Shown here: positions 1-8,824 of the stretch, one piece after another
Numbering within the stretch: the first letter of the stretch is position 1
Layout of the letters: each line of letters opens with the position of its first letter
Notes under the pieces: model-generated
What the model was told of the DNA's origin: nothing
Database searches by the model: none
Seen by the model: the letters and a program-made list of their open reading frames with translations, nothing else
Assembly (NCBI GenBank): GCA_017467905.1
Contig: JAFUKD010000021.1
Coordinates: 1 to 64,000 of the forward strand
Length of the DNA stretch: 64,000 nucleotides
Origin: Phascolarctobacterium sp.
GTDB lineage: Bacteria > Bacillota > Negativicutes > Acidaminococcales > Acidaminococcaceae
Direction of reading: 5' to 3'
Translations under genes and position numbers: made by a program

Positions 1-37
1 CAAGTAGATTTATGATTTTTAAACCGAGGTGTTGAAG

Positions 38-355
38 ATGGAAGAAAAGTTTAAGCTGCTGGGACGTAGGGTTAAGTTCCTGCGTTTGGATAAGGGGATT
101 TCGCAGACGAAGATGGCAGAGCGGATTGGACTATCCCAAACAAACTTGAGCAATATGGAAAGCGGCAGAACGGCGATTACCATCCAAAACCTATTTAAAA
201 TGCGAGAGGTGTTAGACTGCAAGATGGCAGACTTTTTCACAGAGTTTGATGATGCGGGTGAAGAAACACCTGCAGGGATGAAGAAGGCTATCAGCATTGA
301 AGAGGCGGTGCAGATTTTGAGGCTGCTTAAGGCTGTGGAGATAAAGGACGTTTAA
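38..355 (+). CDS. XRE-family helix-turn-helix regulator
   Basis: Small DNA-binding protein (105 aa), probably a transcriptional repressor. Residues about 8-65 form a Cro/C1-type helix-turn-helix; the stretch ISQTKMAERIGLSQTNLSNME is typical of helices 2-3, and TAITIQNLFKMREVL supplies the following helices. A short acidic tail contains a second helix (SIEEAVQILRLLKAVEI). I start it at the ATG at 38 because the GAGG at 26-29 is correctly spaced from it; the in-frame GTG at 29 and TTG at 32 lie on the ribosome site. It stands alone upstream of the adhesin genes and is followed by a hairpin repeat. Regulation of the adhesins is possible but nothing in the sequence shows it. Confidence 0.85.
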   Translation: MEEKFKLLGRRVKFLRLDKGISQTKMAERIGLSQTNLSNMESGRTAITIQNLFKMREVLDCKMADFFTEFDDAGEETPAGMKKAISIEEAVQILRLLKAVEIKDV

Positions 356-400
356 GGAGAGGCGTCCCTGAAAGGGGAACATAAGGAACGAGACAAATAA

Positions 401-449
401 GGCTCCCTTTTGAGGGAGCTGGCGCAACGAAGTTGCGACTGAGGGAGTT
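401..449 (+). repeat. Double-hairpin intergenic repeat (GGCTCCC type)
   Basis: Two adjacent hairpins: GGCTCCC/GGGAGC at 401-420, and CGCAAC-gaa-GTTGCG at 423-437, followed by GACTGAGGGAGTT. From memory this resembles a short repeat common between genes in gut Firmicutes, but only one full copy is seen here. There is no T-tract, so it is a poor terminator for the XRE gene. Confidence 0.45.
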
Positions 450-452
450 TGG

Positions 453-497
453 TTATATTGCTTCTCGGCAAGCGGAAGCTTTGTAATAAATATATTA
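453..497 (+). promoter_or_regulatory. 45-bp leader shared by two adhesin genes
   Basis: These 45 bases recur at 15425-15469 with one mismatch, each time just upstream of a surface-adhesin start. The core AAGC-GGAA-GCTT can form a 4-bp stem with a GNRA-type loop. TTGCTT followed by AT-rich TAATAAATATATTA could hold a promoter, but the -10 spacing is not ideal. Sharing by unrelated adhesins suggests a common promoter, operator or 5' UTR element. Confidence 0.6.
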
Positions 498-541
498 TTT
501 TTATTTTTTCGTGATGAAAAGAAAGAGAGGCGTATTTGAAA

Positions 542-2905
542 ATGTCTTTTAAGAAAAATTTGAAGAAAAGCTTGGTGCTTGGCGCACTGATGTCTTTTGT
601 TATTACTGGTAATGTGTATGCGTATTCTATTAAGATTCCTGGCACGAATATTTCATATGAGACTACTACTGGTATATTAGATATGGGTGATGGGACTAGA
701 GTTGAACTTAGTGAATTGGGTGAAACAATTAAGAATGCTACGGAAAATTCTGATGTAATTGCTGATTTAAATGACGCACTTGCAGGTGTAGAGGGTGAAG
801 ACCTCGTAGCAAAGATTGAGAATCTGCAACAAAGTGTCGCAAATAGTGCAGAACTTCAAGGTACTATTGATAGCATTAACAGTGCGCTCGAGGGTGTAGA
901 AGGTGAGACCCTTTCCGACAAACTTGCAAATCTTCAAGACAGTGCTGCCAATGGTGCAGAGCTTCAAAGTACGCTTGATAGCATTAACAGTGCGCTCGAG
1001 GGTGTAGAAGGTGAGACCCTTTCCGACAAACTTGCAAATCTTCAAGACAGTGCTGCTAACAATTCAGAGCTTCAAGGAACACTTGATAGTATTACTAATG
1101 CGCTTGAAGGTGTAGAAGGTGAAGACCTCGCAGCAAAACTTGAGAATTTACAGCAAAGTGCTGCTAATAATGCACAACTTCAAGGTACCATTGATAGTAT
1201 TACCAGTGCACTTGAAGGTGTAGAAGGTGAAGACCTCGCAGCAAAACTTGAGAATTTACAGCAAAGTGCTGCTAATAATGCGGAATTGAGTCAACAAATC
1301 ACTAACCTCACCAATCAACTCAAACAATATGAAGAGTTAAAAGAAGTTCTTGGTAATGGTGACCTTTCCCAAACTTTGAACAACCTGAACCAAGTTAAAG
1401 ATGACCTGCACAAAGTTGCAAGCTTGGCTGGTACTGTAGAAGAAACCATTGAAAAGGCTACTGCCAAAGCAGCTGAATACGAAGCATTGGCAAAAGAAAA
1501 TGCTAAATGGGTTCAAGAAAAAGTTGGTAACTTTGAAACCAAACTGGAAGCTAACATTGAGTACACCCAAAACGCACTCAAAAATAAAGTTGATGCTGTT
1601 GAAGGCAAGTTGAGCCAATATGAAGCTGCTATTGCTGGTAAAATTGACAAGGTTGAAGATAAGCTGAACTCTTACGAAGAAGCTATTAAAGACAACATCA
1701 AATATACCGATGGCAAAGTTGGCGAGCTTGCAGATGCTGTTAAGGATAATGTCGACAAAGTACAAGGCGTGATTAAAGAACAAGCTGGTATCCTTAAAGA
1801 TGTTCAAGAGAATGTCATCAAAGACATTACCTATGATAAAGAAACCGATACCACTAAAGTTGACAACAACGTGAATATTACTAAAGACTTGACTGTGGGC
1901 GGTAATGCTACTATTGGTGGCGATTTAGATGTAGCTGGTGATGCGAATATTGCTGGAACTTTGACTGCAAGCGATTTAGCTGTAACTAACAGTGCAACCA
2001 TTGGTAAAGACTTGACCGTTGGTAATGATTTCTCTGTAACCAATAATGCTACTATTGGAAATGCTTTGAATGTAGGTAATAGCATTATTGTTAACGAGGG
2101 TGAAGCTAACCAAGTTAAGATTGATGCCAACGGCATTCAAGTAGGTACTGGCTCTGTATATATGACTGGTAGTGAAGTATCTATTGGTAAAATTGGTGAA
2201 GCTGGCTCTATTCAACTGTCCACTCTTGGTGATGTTGATAAACTTGCAGGCGCTCTTGCTGGTTCTGCAACTGTTGTAGATGCGCTCAATAAAGAAGCGA
2301 ACCTTCGTGAACAAGGTGATGCTAATACTTTGGTATCTGCTAATGCTTATACTGATGATAAAGTTGCAGCTGAAGCAACTGCTCGTGAACAAGGCGATGC
2401 TAATACTTTGGCATCTGCTAAAGGCTATGCTGATGAACAAGTTGCAACTGAAGCAGCTACTCGTGAAGCAGCAGATAAAGCTTTGGCAGGCGCTGTTACC
2501 AACAATGCAGACGCAATCAGCGGCTTGAACCAACGTCTTGGCAAATTGAACGGTAAGGTTAACAAGGTGGGCGCAGGTGCAGCAGCATTGGCAGCTCTCC
2601 ATCCGTTGGAATATGATCCGGATGACAAACTGACCTTCTCTGCAGGTATGGGTAACTATGCTGGCGAAAACGCAGCTGCTTTGGGTGCTTTCTATCGTCC
2701 GAATGAAAAATTGATGTTCAGCTTGGGCGGCACCATGGGCAACGGTGAAAACATGGTTAACTTGGGCGTATCCATTGGCTTGGATGGTGCAACTGGTCTT
2801 GCTAAGATGAGCAAACGCGAACTTATCCAAAAAGTTAACTCCATGGAAGCTGAAATGGCTGAATTGAGAGCGCTTGTTATTAAGCTTGCAGCCGAGAAAA
2901 AATAA
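542..2905 (+). CDS. Trimeric autotransporter adhesin (YadA-like), short
   Basis: Surface adhesin of 787 aa, secreted by the type Vc route and anchored in the outer membrane as a trimer. A signal peptide (residues 1-28, ending VYA) is followed by about five tandem 36-aa coiled-coil repeats (108-bp DNA period, about 770-1290; two adjacent copies nearly identical), a long coiled coil, and a beta-roll-like stretch rich in NATIG/LTVGG motifs. The YadA anchor (about 660-750) contains GENMVNLGVSIGLDG. Unusually, a 38-aa coiled-coil tail follows the anchor, where YadA proteins normally end. No ESPR and no YadA head repeats are present. The ATG at 542 is preferred over the TTG at 536, which is too close to the AGAGAGG site at 524-530. 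A terminator follows. Confidence 0.9.
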   Translation: MSFKKNLKKSLVLGALMSFVITGNVYAYSIKIPGTNISYETTTGILDMGDGTRVELSELGETIKNATENSDVIADLNDALAGVEGEDLVAKIENLQQSVANSAELQGTIDSINSALEGVEGETLSDKLANLQDSAANGAELQSTLDSINSALEGVEGETLSDKLANLQDSAANNSELQGTLDSITNALEGVEGEDLAAKLENLQQSAANNAQLQGTIDSITSALEGVEGEDLAAKLENLQQSAANNAELSQQITNLTNQLKQYEELKEVLGNGDLSQTLNNLNQVKDDLHKVASLAGTVEETIEKATAKAAEYEALAKENAKWVQEKVGNFETKLEANIEYTQNALKNKVDAVEGKLSQYEAAIAGKIDKVEDKLNSYEEAIKDNIKYTDGKVGELADAVKDNVDKVQGVIKEQAGILKDVQENVIKDITYDKETDTTKVDNNVNITKDLTVGGNATIGGDLDVAGDANIAGTLTASDLAVTNSATIGKDLTVGNDFSVTNNATIGNALNVGNSIIVNEGEANQVKIDANGIQVGTGSVYMTGSEVSIGKIGEAGSIQLSTLGDVDKLAGALAGSATVVDALNKEANLREQGDANTLVSANAYTDDKVAAEATAREQGDANTLASAKGYADEQVATEAATREAADKALAGAVTNNADAISGLNQRLGKLNGKVNKVGAGAAALAALHPLEYDPDDKLTFSAGMGNYAGENAAALGAFYRPNEKLMFSLGGTMGNGENMVNLGVSIGLDGATGLAKMSKRELIQKVNSMEAEMAELRALVIKLAAEKK
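770..1290 (+). repeat. 108-bp tandem repeats in adhesin stalk
   Basis: About five units of 108 bp (36 aa) encode the ALEGVEGE..LAAKLENLQQSAANN stalk repeat. The units beginning near 868 and 976 are almost identical, as are the pair near 1130 and 1238. Such near-identical units suggest recent expansion and a tendency to vary in copy number. Confidence 0.85.
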
Positions 2906-2975
2906 TTCTATAGGCTTACTAATTAACAGGCAGTGATGCCTTTGGTGGATAATCAAATTTTTGATAGTCCTGTTA

Positions 2976-3007
2976 GGGGCTGGCGTAACAGCCAGTCCCT
3001 TTTTGTT
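2976..3007 (+). terminator. Terminator after first adhesin
   Basis: Stem GGGGCTGGC with loop GTAACA and GCCAGTCCC, followed by TTTTTGTT. It separates the two adhesin genes, so the second probably has its own promoter or depends on read-through. Confidence 0.8.
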
Positions 3008-3069
3008 AATTTTAGAGGGAGACAAACTGCATGATGGGTTGGCTACCCCGGAAGAAAAGAGGTTGTATT

Positions 3070-6000
3070 ATGAACAAGATTTACAAGGTTGTTTGGAGCA
3101 AGGTAAAGAACTGCTATGTAGTTGTATCTGAATTGGCAAAGAATGTTATAACCGGTAGCGTTAAGAGTGCGAAAGTTGGCACAGCACCCATGGTTAAAGG
3201 TATGGCAATGGGCGTGCTGATGGCGTTTATGATTACGGGGAATGTGAGTGCGTATGACCATGAGACAGTCAAAGAAAACTATCCATCCAATATTCCTGTT
3301 ACCATACCAGTTATTAATAAAACTATTAATGTACCAGTTGGTGACATAACTGAACCTTTAAATAGATTAAATAGCATTGTAAACGCTATTGGTCAAAGTG
3401 TTGATGATCTTGACGATTATGTTATTACTGGTCTAGATGTCAAATACTTAAATGGTGCAACATCTGTAAATGGTAACTTAACGGTAGGTAGTACTACTTT
3501 CCAATTTGATGAAAATGGTAAAATTACAGGTGCAACTACTACAGAAACGTTTAAAGTAGATGCAGCGAATGGTAATGTAACTGGTGGTACTTATAATGGT
3601 GTAAGGATTGCTACTAACGCAGATAGTGGTGCTGTTGTAGGTGGTATTACTTTAAGTTCTCTTGCGACTAAAACTGAAGTAAGTGGTGCAATTACTGATG
3701 CGGTAGCAAACAAAGTAGACAAAGCTACTACTTTAGCTGGCTATGGAATTACTGATGCGTATACACAAAATGAAACTAATGAGAAATTTGCAACTATAAC
3801 GCGAGTAAATGAGATTGATACAAAAGTTGCTACAAATACAACTGCTATTGCAACTAACGCAGGAAATATTACTACATTGCAAGGTAAAGTAGGCACTAAT
3901 ACAAGTGTGATTGACGCAATTAAAGCGGACTACTTGAAAGAAGCAGACAAAACTGAATTGCAAGGTAAGATTGATACTAACACAAGTAGTATTACTGCCA
4001 ATACAAGTGCGATTGACGCAATTGAAGTGGACTACTTGAAAAAAGCAGACAAAACTGAATTGCAAGGTAATATTGATACTAATACAAGTAATATTACTGC
4101 CAATACAAGTGCGATTGACGCAATTGAAGCGGACTACCTGAAGGTAGCAGATAAAACTGAATTGTCAACTGCAATTACTACAGAAAAAACACGTGCAGAA
4201 GGCATTGAAGCAGGTTTGAGAACTGATGTAGATGCAATCAAAGGCGATTACCTGAAGACAGCAGACAAAACTGAATTGGAAACTGCGTACAAAGCAGCTG
4301 ATACTGCTCTTAATACTGAGTTAAGAGATTATGTTGATCAAAAAACTACTGGTATTGCAAGTCAAGTAAATCTTGCTGAAGTACAAAATAAAACTCAAAA
4401 TATTGATAAAGATAAAACTGTATCTGGAACAACCTACTTCAATGGTAATGTAGAAGTAGGCGGTAACGTGCATTTTAATGGAATTGATTTGAATGTTGCT
4501 CTTATAAAGAAAATAGATAATAATGCGACAGGTGATTATTCTATAGCATTGGGAACCAATGCTGTTGCAAGTAAAAATATGACTGTCGCAGTTGGTACGT
4601 TAAGTGAAGCAAAGGAAGATTGTGCAGTTGCCGTAGGTAGTGGGACAAAAGCATTAGGACAGCAGGCAGTTGCTATAGGTAGTGGATCTATTTCTAACGG
4701 TGAGGGAAGTTTAGCTATTGGTGCCGCAGATTCTTTGGATTATAGTGTAGATAATGGTGGTGATGGTGCTGGTTCTACAACTGCTTCTGGTATAGGTGCT
4801 ATTGCGCTGGGCTATGGTAGTGAGGCTAATGAGGATGGTGCAATTGCACTTGGTGGTGATGGCAGAGGTAATGTATCAGAAGCTAACGGTGTAAATTCTA
4901 TTGCCTTGGGTGTTGGCGCAATTGCTAACAATGATTATAGCATTGCTCTTGGTGCTTTCTCTGTTGCAAATGAACCAAATGTTGTAAGCGTAGGATCTGG
5001 TGATGAAGATCATAAAGACACTTACCAATACAGAAGAATTGTCAATGTTGCTAATGGCTTGACTGATTATGAAGCAGTAAACTTAGGTCAATTAAAAGCA
5101 TATACCGCAAATGCACAAGGTTTGACTGCACAATCTTGGGTAGGCAATGATAAAATGACTGCTGTGAATGGTATGACCATAGGTACTGCGGCGGATTTGT
5201 ATGGTTCCGGCGATTTGATTGGCGCAAATGATGGTGATTATTTAATTGTAAGTCAAGATGGTGTTTTTAATGATTGGGGTAATGGTACTAACGTGGGTAC
5301 TATTAATTTAAGTGCAATTAATAGAAACACTCAAAACATCACTGCTGAAGCAGGAAAAACTTATATAGATGGTGAGTTGACCGTAAACAAAGGCGCAGAA
5401 AACCAAATTGTCAACGATGTAAACATTAATGACTTGGCAACACAAGTTGGAAATAACGCAATCAAGATCGGGGAAGTAGAACAAGGTTACAAAGATGCAG
5501 ACGCTGCTTTGAAGGCAGAAGTAGTAAAAGGTTATGAAGATGCAGATAAAGTATTGTCTGACAGAATTGATTCCAACGCAGCTAAGATTGATGAAGTAGA
5601 AACTGCATATAAGGCAGAGGATGCTGCAGTTAGAAGCGAATTTGCAAATGCAGACGCTGCTTTGAAGGCAGAAGTAGTAAAAGGCTATGAAGATGCAGAT
5701 AAAACATTGTCTGACAGAATTGCTTCCAACACAACTAAGATTGATGAAGTAGAAACTGCATACAAGGCAGAGGATGCTGCAATTAGAAGCGAATTTACAA
5801 ATGCAGACGCTGCTTTGAAGGCAGAAGTAGTAAAAGGTTATGAAGATGCAGATAAAGTGTTGTCTGACAGAATTGATGCTAACGCAGCAGCAATTGAAGG
5901 TTTGGATGACAGAGTAGCAAGCAATACCGAAGCGATTGCGAATGCTAATAAAGCAATTGAAGGTTTGGATGGCAGAGTAGCATCTAATACCGAAGCAATT

Positions 6001-6705
6001 GCGAATGCTAATAAAACAATTGCAGATGTGGACGGCAGAGTAGCAAGCAATACCGAAGCAATTGCGAATGCTAATACAGCAATTGAAGGTTTGGACGGCA
6101 GAGTAGCATCTAATACCGAAGCAATTGCGAATGCTAATAAAACAATTGCAGATGTGGACGGCAGAGTAGCAAGCAATACCGAAGCAATTGCCGCAGAAAC
6201 AACTGCTCGTGAAAAAGCAGACGAAGTATTGGCAGGTGCTATCAATAACAACGCAGAAGCAATCAGTGGCCTCAACCAACGTCTTGGAAAAATGAACGGC
6301 AAGATTAACAAAGTTGGCGCAGGTGCAGCAGCATTGGCAGCTCTCCATCCGCTGGATTATGATCCGGATGATAAGCTGACCTTTGCAGCAGGTGTAGGCA
6401 ACTATGCTGGTGAAAACGCAGCGGCGCTTGGTGCGTTCTATCGTCCTGATGAAAAATTCATGGTAAGCTTAGGCGGTACTATGGGTAATGGTGAAAACAT
6501 GGTTAACTTGGGTGTATCCATTGGCTTGGACGGTGCAAAAGGTACTCCTAAACTGAGCAGAAAAGAATTAGTTGAAAAAGTAAGCACTATGGAAGCTGCA
6601 AACGAAGCTCTTAAATCTGAAAATGAAGCTTTGGCAGCAAGAGTTGCAAGACTTGAAAGAATTGTTGTGGCTTTAACTGAAAAAGAAGAAGCAAACGAAA
6701 AATAA
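3070..6705 (+). CDS. Trimeric autotransporter adhesin (YadA-like), long
   Basis: Surface adhesin of 1211 aa. It begins with an extended signal peptide region (ESPR; MNKIYKVVWSKVKNCYVVVSE), then a hydrophobic signal core ending VSA. The ESPR and the AGAGG at 3058-3062 fix the start at the ATG at 3070 rather than 3031. Downstream are 34-aa coiled-coil repeats (102-bp period, about 3900-4160), YadA head repeats with SIALG/AIALG motifs (about 490-640), a neck motif (RRIVNVANGLTDYEAVNLGQL, about 655), a long stalk with 51-aa and 21-aa repeats, and a YadA anchor (about 1065-1155) almost identical to that of the upstream adhesin. A 57-aa coiled-coil tail with heptads follows the anchor. The near-identical anchors point to duplication or gene conversion. 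Confidence 0.92.
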   Translation: MNKIYKVVWSKVKNCYVVVSELAKNVITGSVKSAKVGTAPMVKGMAMGVLMAFMITGNVSAYDHETVKENYPSNIPVTIPVINKTINVPVGDITEPLNRLNSIVNAIGQSVDDLDDYVITGLDVKYLNGATSVNGNLTVGSTTFQFDENGKITGATTTETFKVDAANGNVTGGTYNGVRIATNADSGAVVGGITLSSLATKTEVSGAITDAVANKVDKATTLAGYGITDAYTQNETNEKFATITRVNEIDTKVATNTTAIATNAGNITTLQGKVGTNTSVIDAIKADYLKEADKTELQGKIDTNTSSITANTSAIDAIEVDYLKKADKTELQGNIDTNTSNITANTSAIDAIEADYLKVADKTELSTAITTEKTRAEGIEAGLRTDVDAIKGDYLKTADKTELETAYKAADTALNTELRDYVDQKTTGIASQVNLAEVQNKTQNIDKDKTVSGTTYFNGNVEVGGNVHFNGIDLNVALIKKIDNNATGDYSIALGTNAVASKNMTVAVGTLSEAKEDCAVAVGSGTKALGQQAVAIGSGSISNGEGSLAIGAADSLDYSVDNGGDGAGSTTASGIGAIALGYGSEANEDGAIALGGDGRGNVSEANGVNSIALGVGAIANNDYSIALGAFSVANEPNVVSVGSGDEDHKDTYQYRRIVNVANGLTDYEAVNLGQLKAYTANAQGLTAQSWVGNDKMTAVNGMTIGTAADLYGSGDLIGANDGDYLIVSQDGVFNDWGNGTNVGTINLSAINRNTQNITAEAGKTYIDGELTVNKGAENQIVNDVNINDLATQVGNNAIKIGEVEQGYKDADAALKAEVVKGYEDADKVLSDRIDSNAAKIDEVETAYKAEDAAVRSEFANADAALKAEVVKGYEDADKTLSDRIASNTTKIDEVETAYKAEDAAIRSEFTNADAALKAEVVKGYEDADKVLSDRIDANAAAIEGLDDRVASNTEAIANANKAIEGLDGRVASNTEAIANANKTIADVDGRVASNTEAIANANTAIEGLDGRVASNTEAIANANKTIADVDGRVASNTEAIAAETTAREKADEVLAGAINNNAEAISGLNQRLGKMNGKINKVGAGAAALAALHPLDYDPDDKLTFAAGVGNYAGENAAALGAFYRPDEKFMVSLGGTMGNGENMVNLGVSIGLDGAKGTPKLSRKELVEKVSTMEAANEALKSENEALAARVARLERIVVALTEKEEANEK
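5497..5880 (+). repeat. 153-bp tandem repeats in adhesin stalk
   Basis: Units of 153 bp (51 aa, ADAALKAEVVKGYEDADK...) begin at about 5497, 5650 and 5803. They encode coiled coil. Confidence 0.85.
5885..6195 (+). repeat. 63-bp tandem repeats in adhesin stalk
   Basis: Five 63-bp units encode 21-aa repeats of two alternating kinds, AIEGLDGRVASNTEAIANAN and TIADVDGRVASNTEAIANAN. This is coiled-coil stalk just before the membrane anchor. Confidence 0.85.
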
Positions 6706-6723
6706 AAATTAAATATGTTTTAG

Positions 6724-6757
6724 TCAATAAGGCGGCTCGTAAGAGTCGCTTTATTGA
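6724..6757 (+). terminator. Hairpin between adhesin and small exported protein
   Basis: A long imperfect stem, TCAATAAGGCGGCTC / GAGTCGCTTTATTGA with a GTAA loop, and no T-tract afterwards. It may weaken read-through or stabilise the adhesin mRNA end; the downstream gene starts only 23 bases later and may be cotranscribed. Confidence 0.5.
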
Positions 6758-6779
6758 TGATGATAAGGAGAGATATATA

Positions 6780-7205
6780 GTGAGAAAGTTTTTTATAATG
6801 GCGATTGTAACCTGCCTGATGATGATTTGTTCCGTAGGTTTGGCTGCTAATGACCACAAGGATTTAGGCAAACAACAGCAAGTAGCAGAAAGATTCATAG
6901 ATGTGTTTGATGGAGAACCTGTGCCTATGTATAGTCAAGTGAGTGCAGGTTTTTCTGTAAACTTAAAAAAGGTCGTAACTGAAAAGACTTTTGCGGAACT
7001 ACAAAAACAAGTACGTGTAAAATTTGGCACTATGAAGGAGGCAAAATTGTTTTCTTATCAACGTTTTGACCAAGTTGATCGCGTAACTTATGTTGCGTCT
7101 TTTAGCAAGGAAAAGCTTGTAAGTATGATTTTTGCTTTTGACAAACAAAATAAGCTTGTAGATTTTGCTTTTACTCCGGTGCAACAAGAGGAAGGTAAAA
7201 AATAA
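6780..7205 (+). CDS. Small exported protein, DUF3887-like
   Basis: A 141-aa protein of unknown role. A signal peptide (MRKFFIMAIVTCLMMICSVGLAA) directs it across the inner membrane, presumably to the periplasm. The mature part (AERFIDVFDGEPVPMYSQVS..., then alternating strands) has the look of the small alpha-plus-beta DUF3887/NTF2-like fold, which is a weak inference from pattern only. The start is the GTG at 6780, eight bases after AAGGAGAG. It follows the long adhesin by 74 bases and could assist in its biogenesis, but there is no direct evidence. The tail is charged (QQEEGKK). Confidence 0.7.
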   Translation: MRKFFIMAIVTCLMMICSVGLAANDHKDLGKQQQVAERFIDVFDGEPVPMYSQVSAGFSVNLKKVVTEKTFAELQKQVRVKFGTMKEAKLFSYQRFDQVDRVTYVASFSKEKLVSMIFAFDKQNKLVDFAFTPVQQEEGKK

Positions 7206-7216
7206 TTTTATGACTA

Positions 7217-7246
7217 AAAACGGCAGGCTATTTCAGCCTGTCGTTT
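7217..7246 (+). terminator. Terminator-like hairpin
   Basis: AAACGGCAGGCT / AGCCTGTCGTTT with an ATTTC loop. The T-tract is short (TTTACTAG), so efficiency is uncertain. Confidence 0.6.
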
Positions 7247-7314
7247 ACTAGTATTAGAGTATGTATGAACTCATATTGATTGTTTGAAGAAGTCAGTAAT
7301 TTTTCTGTACTCTT

Positions 7315-7343
7315 TTGCCAGAAAAGGGTTTATGTGTTAAAAT
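7315..7343 (+). promoter_or_regulatory. Promoter of rng
   Basis: TTGCCA (7315-7320), a 17-bp spacer and TAAAAT (7338-7343), about 48 bases before the gene start. It fits the housekeeping sigma factor. Confidence 0.6.
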
Positions 7344-7390
7344 AAAGTGTTCTTAAAAAATAACAGCACAAGTGCAGGAAGGAGGCAATG

Positions 7391-8806
7391 ATGACAGCGA
7401 AAATTATTATTGGTGCGACAGAAGACGAAACCCGTATGGGGCTAATTGAAAACGGACGCATGATGGAATACTTGGTAGAGCGTGCGGAAGAAAACCATTT
7501 GGTTGGCAGCATCTTTAAGGGAAGAGTGTGCAATGTGGTGCGTGGCATTCAGGCAGCATTCATTGATATTGGGCTGGAACAGAACGCCTTTTTGTACTTA
7601 GGCGATAAGATGGACGTAACCGAAGGACAAAGTATTTTGGTGCAAATTTCCAAGGATGCCCGCGGAACTAAGGGACCTACTGCTACCCGCGAGGTAACTT
7701 TACCCGGCAAGTATGTGGTGCTTTTGCCCTACGCCTCCTACATAGGCGTATCCCGTAAGATTACGGATAAGGCAGAGAGGGAGCGCTTGGTGAAAGCCTG
7801 TGAGGCAGCTAAGCCTGATGGCGTGGGTATTGTTATCCGTACTGCGGCGACAGGGGTGAGCGAGGAGCTTTTGGCTGCGGATATTGCAGAGCTGGTTGCT
7901 GCGTGGCGTGTGCTCACTGCCCGGGAAAAGCTGGCGAAGGCGCCTGCCCTTTTACGCAGGGAGCTGGATCTTGCTATTCGCATTGCACGCGATTACCTGC
8001 GTCCCGATTTAACAGAGATTATGATTGATGACCTTGCCATTTACAAGCGGGTGGAAGAGCTGATGAAGAATCTTCCCCAAGCCAGCAAGATTAAGCTTAA
8101 AATGTACCAGGGCTTGGAGGATATCTTTGCTTACTGCGGTCAGACGGAAGCCATTGCTTCTATCTCTGATAGGCAGGTGGATTTACCCAATGGTGGTTAC
8201 ATTGTCTTTGACTATACGGAGGCGATGACTGTTATTGACGTTAACAGCGGTAAGTTCAGTGGTCGTGAAAATTTAGAAGAAACCATTATGGAAATTAACC
8301 GTCAGGCAGCGGTGGAGATTGCTCGTCAGCTGCGCCTGCGTGATATTGGCGGTATTATCGTGGTGGATTTCATAGATATGCATACGGAAGAGCACAAGGT
8401 AGAAATTTTAAGCGTGTTGCAAAACGCCTTGAGCGGTGACAAGATGCACCCCAAGGTGCAGGATATAACTGTTTTGAACTTGGTGGAGATTACACGTAAG
8501 AAGTCCCGCCAAAATTTATCTTCCGTATTATATTCTCCCTGTCCTGTATGCAGTGGCAGTGGCAGAATCCAAAGTCGCGAAACTCTGACCTTGGAAATTA
8601 AGCGCCGTTTGCGTAGCCTGCTGGGACAAAGGGGCAGCTCTAAAAATGTGCTGATTGCTGCCAACCCTTGGCTTGCCGATTGGTTGAAGCAAAGGGATAT
8701 GCGCCAGTGGGAGCGGGAGCTTGCCTGCACTATTAAGATTGAGTCGGATGCTACGTTACACGCAGAATCTTTTATGATTTTGGATAACAGCAGTATTGAC
8801 AAATAA
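7391..8806 (+). CDS. rng: Ribonuclease G/E
   Basis: Single-strand-specific endoribonuclease of the RNase E/G family (471 aa), acting in rRNA maturation and mRNA turnover. An S1-type RNA-binding domain lies in the first 125 residues (GSIFKGRVCNVVRGIQAAFIDIG). The catalytic Mg2+ aspartates are in VIDVNSGKF (about 282) and VVDFIDM (about 326). The zinc-link cysteines are in CPVCSGSG (about 384). The length matches RNase G, with no RNase E scaffold tail. I choose the second of two adjacent ATGs (7391), which is better spaced from AAGGAGG. It lies upstream of the L21-L27 cluster, a common arrangement in Firmicutes. Confidence 0.95.
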   Translation: MTAKIIIGATEDETRMGLIENGRMMEYLVERAEENHLVGSIFKGRVCNVVRGIQAAFIDIGLEQNAFLYLGDKMDVTEGQSILVQISKDARGTKGPTATREVTLPGKYVVLLPYASYIGVSRKITDKAERERLVKACEAAKPDGVGIVIRTAATGVSEELLAADIAELVAAWRVLTAREKLAKAPALLRRELDLAIRIARDYLRPDLTEIMIDDLAIYKRVEELMKNLPQASKIKLKMYQGLEDIFAYCGQTEAIASISDRQVDLPNGGYIVFDYTEAMTVIDVNSGKFSGRENLEETIMEINRQAAVEIARQLRLRDIGGIIVVDFIDMHTEEHKVEILSVLQNALSGDKMHPKVQDITVLNLVEITRKKSRQNLSSVLYSPCPVCSGSGRIQSRETLTLEIKRRLRSLLGQRGSSKNVLIAANPWLADWLKQRDMRQWERELACTIKIESDATLHAESFMILDNSSIDK

Positions 8807-8824
8807 AATTATATTAGGTAAAAT

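Noticed and set aside
771-1290. Possible CRISPR array
   Set aside because: The regular 108-bp units are in-frame coding repeats without unique spacers. No CRISPR array or cas gene is seen in the window.
1976-3025. Long open frames on the minus strand across both trimeric adhesins
   Set aside because: They are by-products of the repetitive coiled-coil code on the plus strand and have no ribosome sites or known domains.
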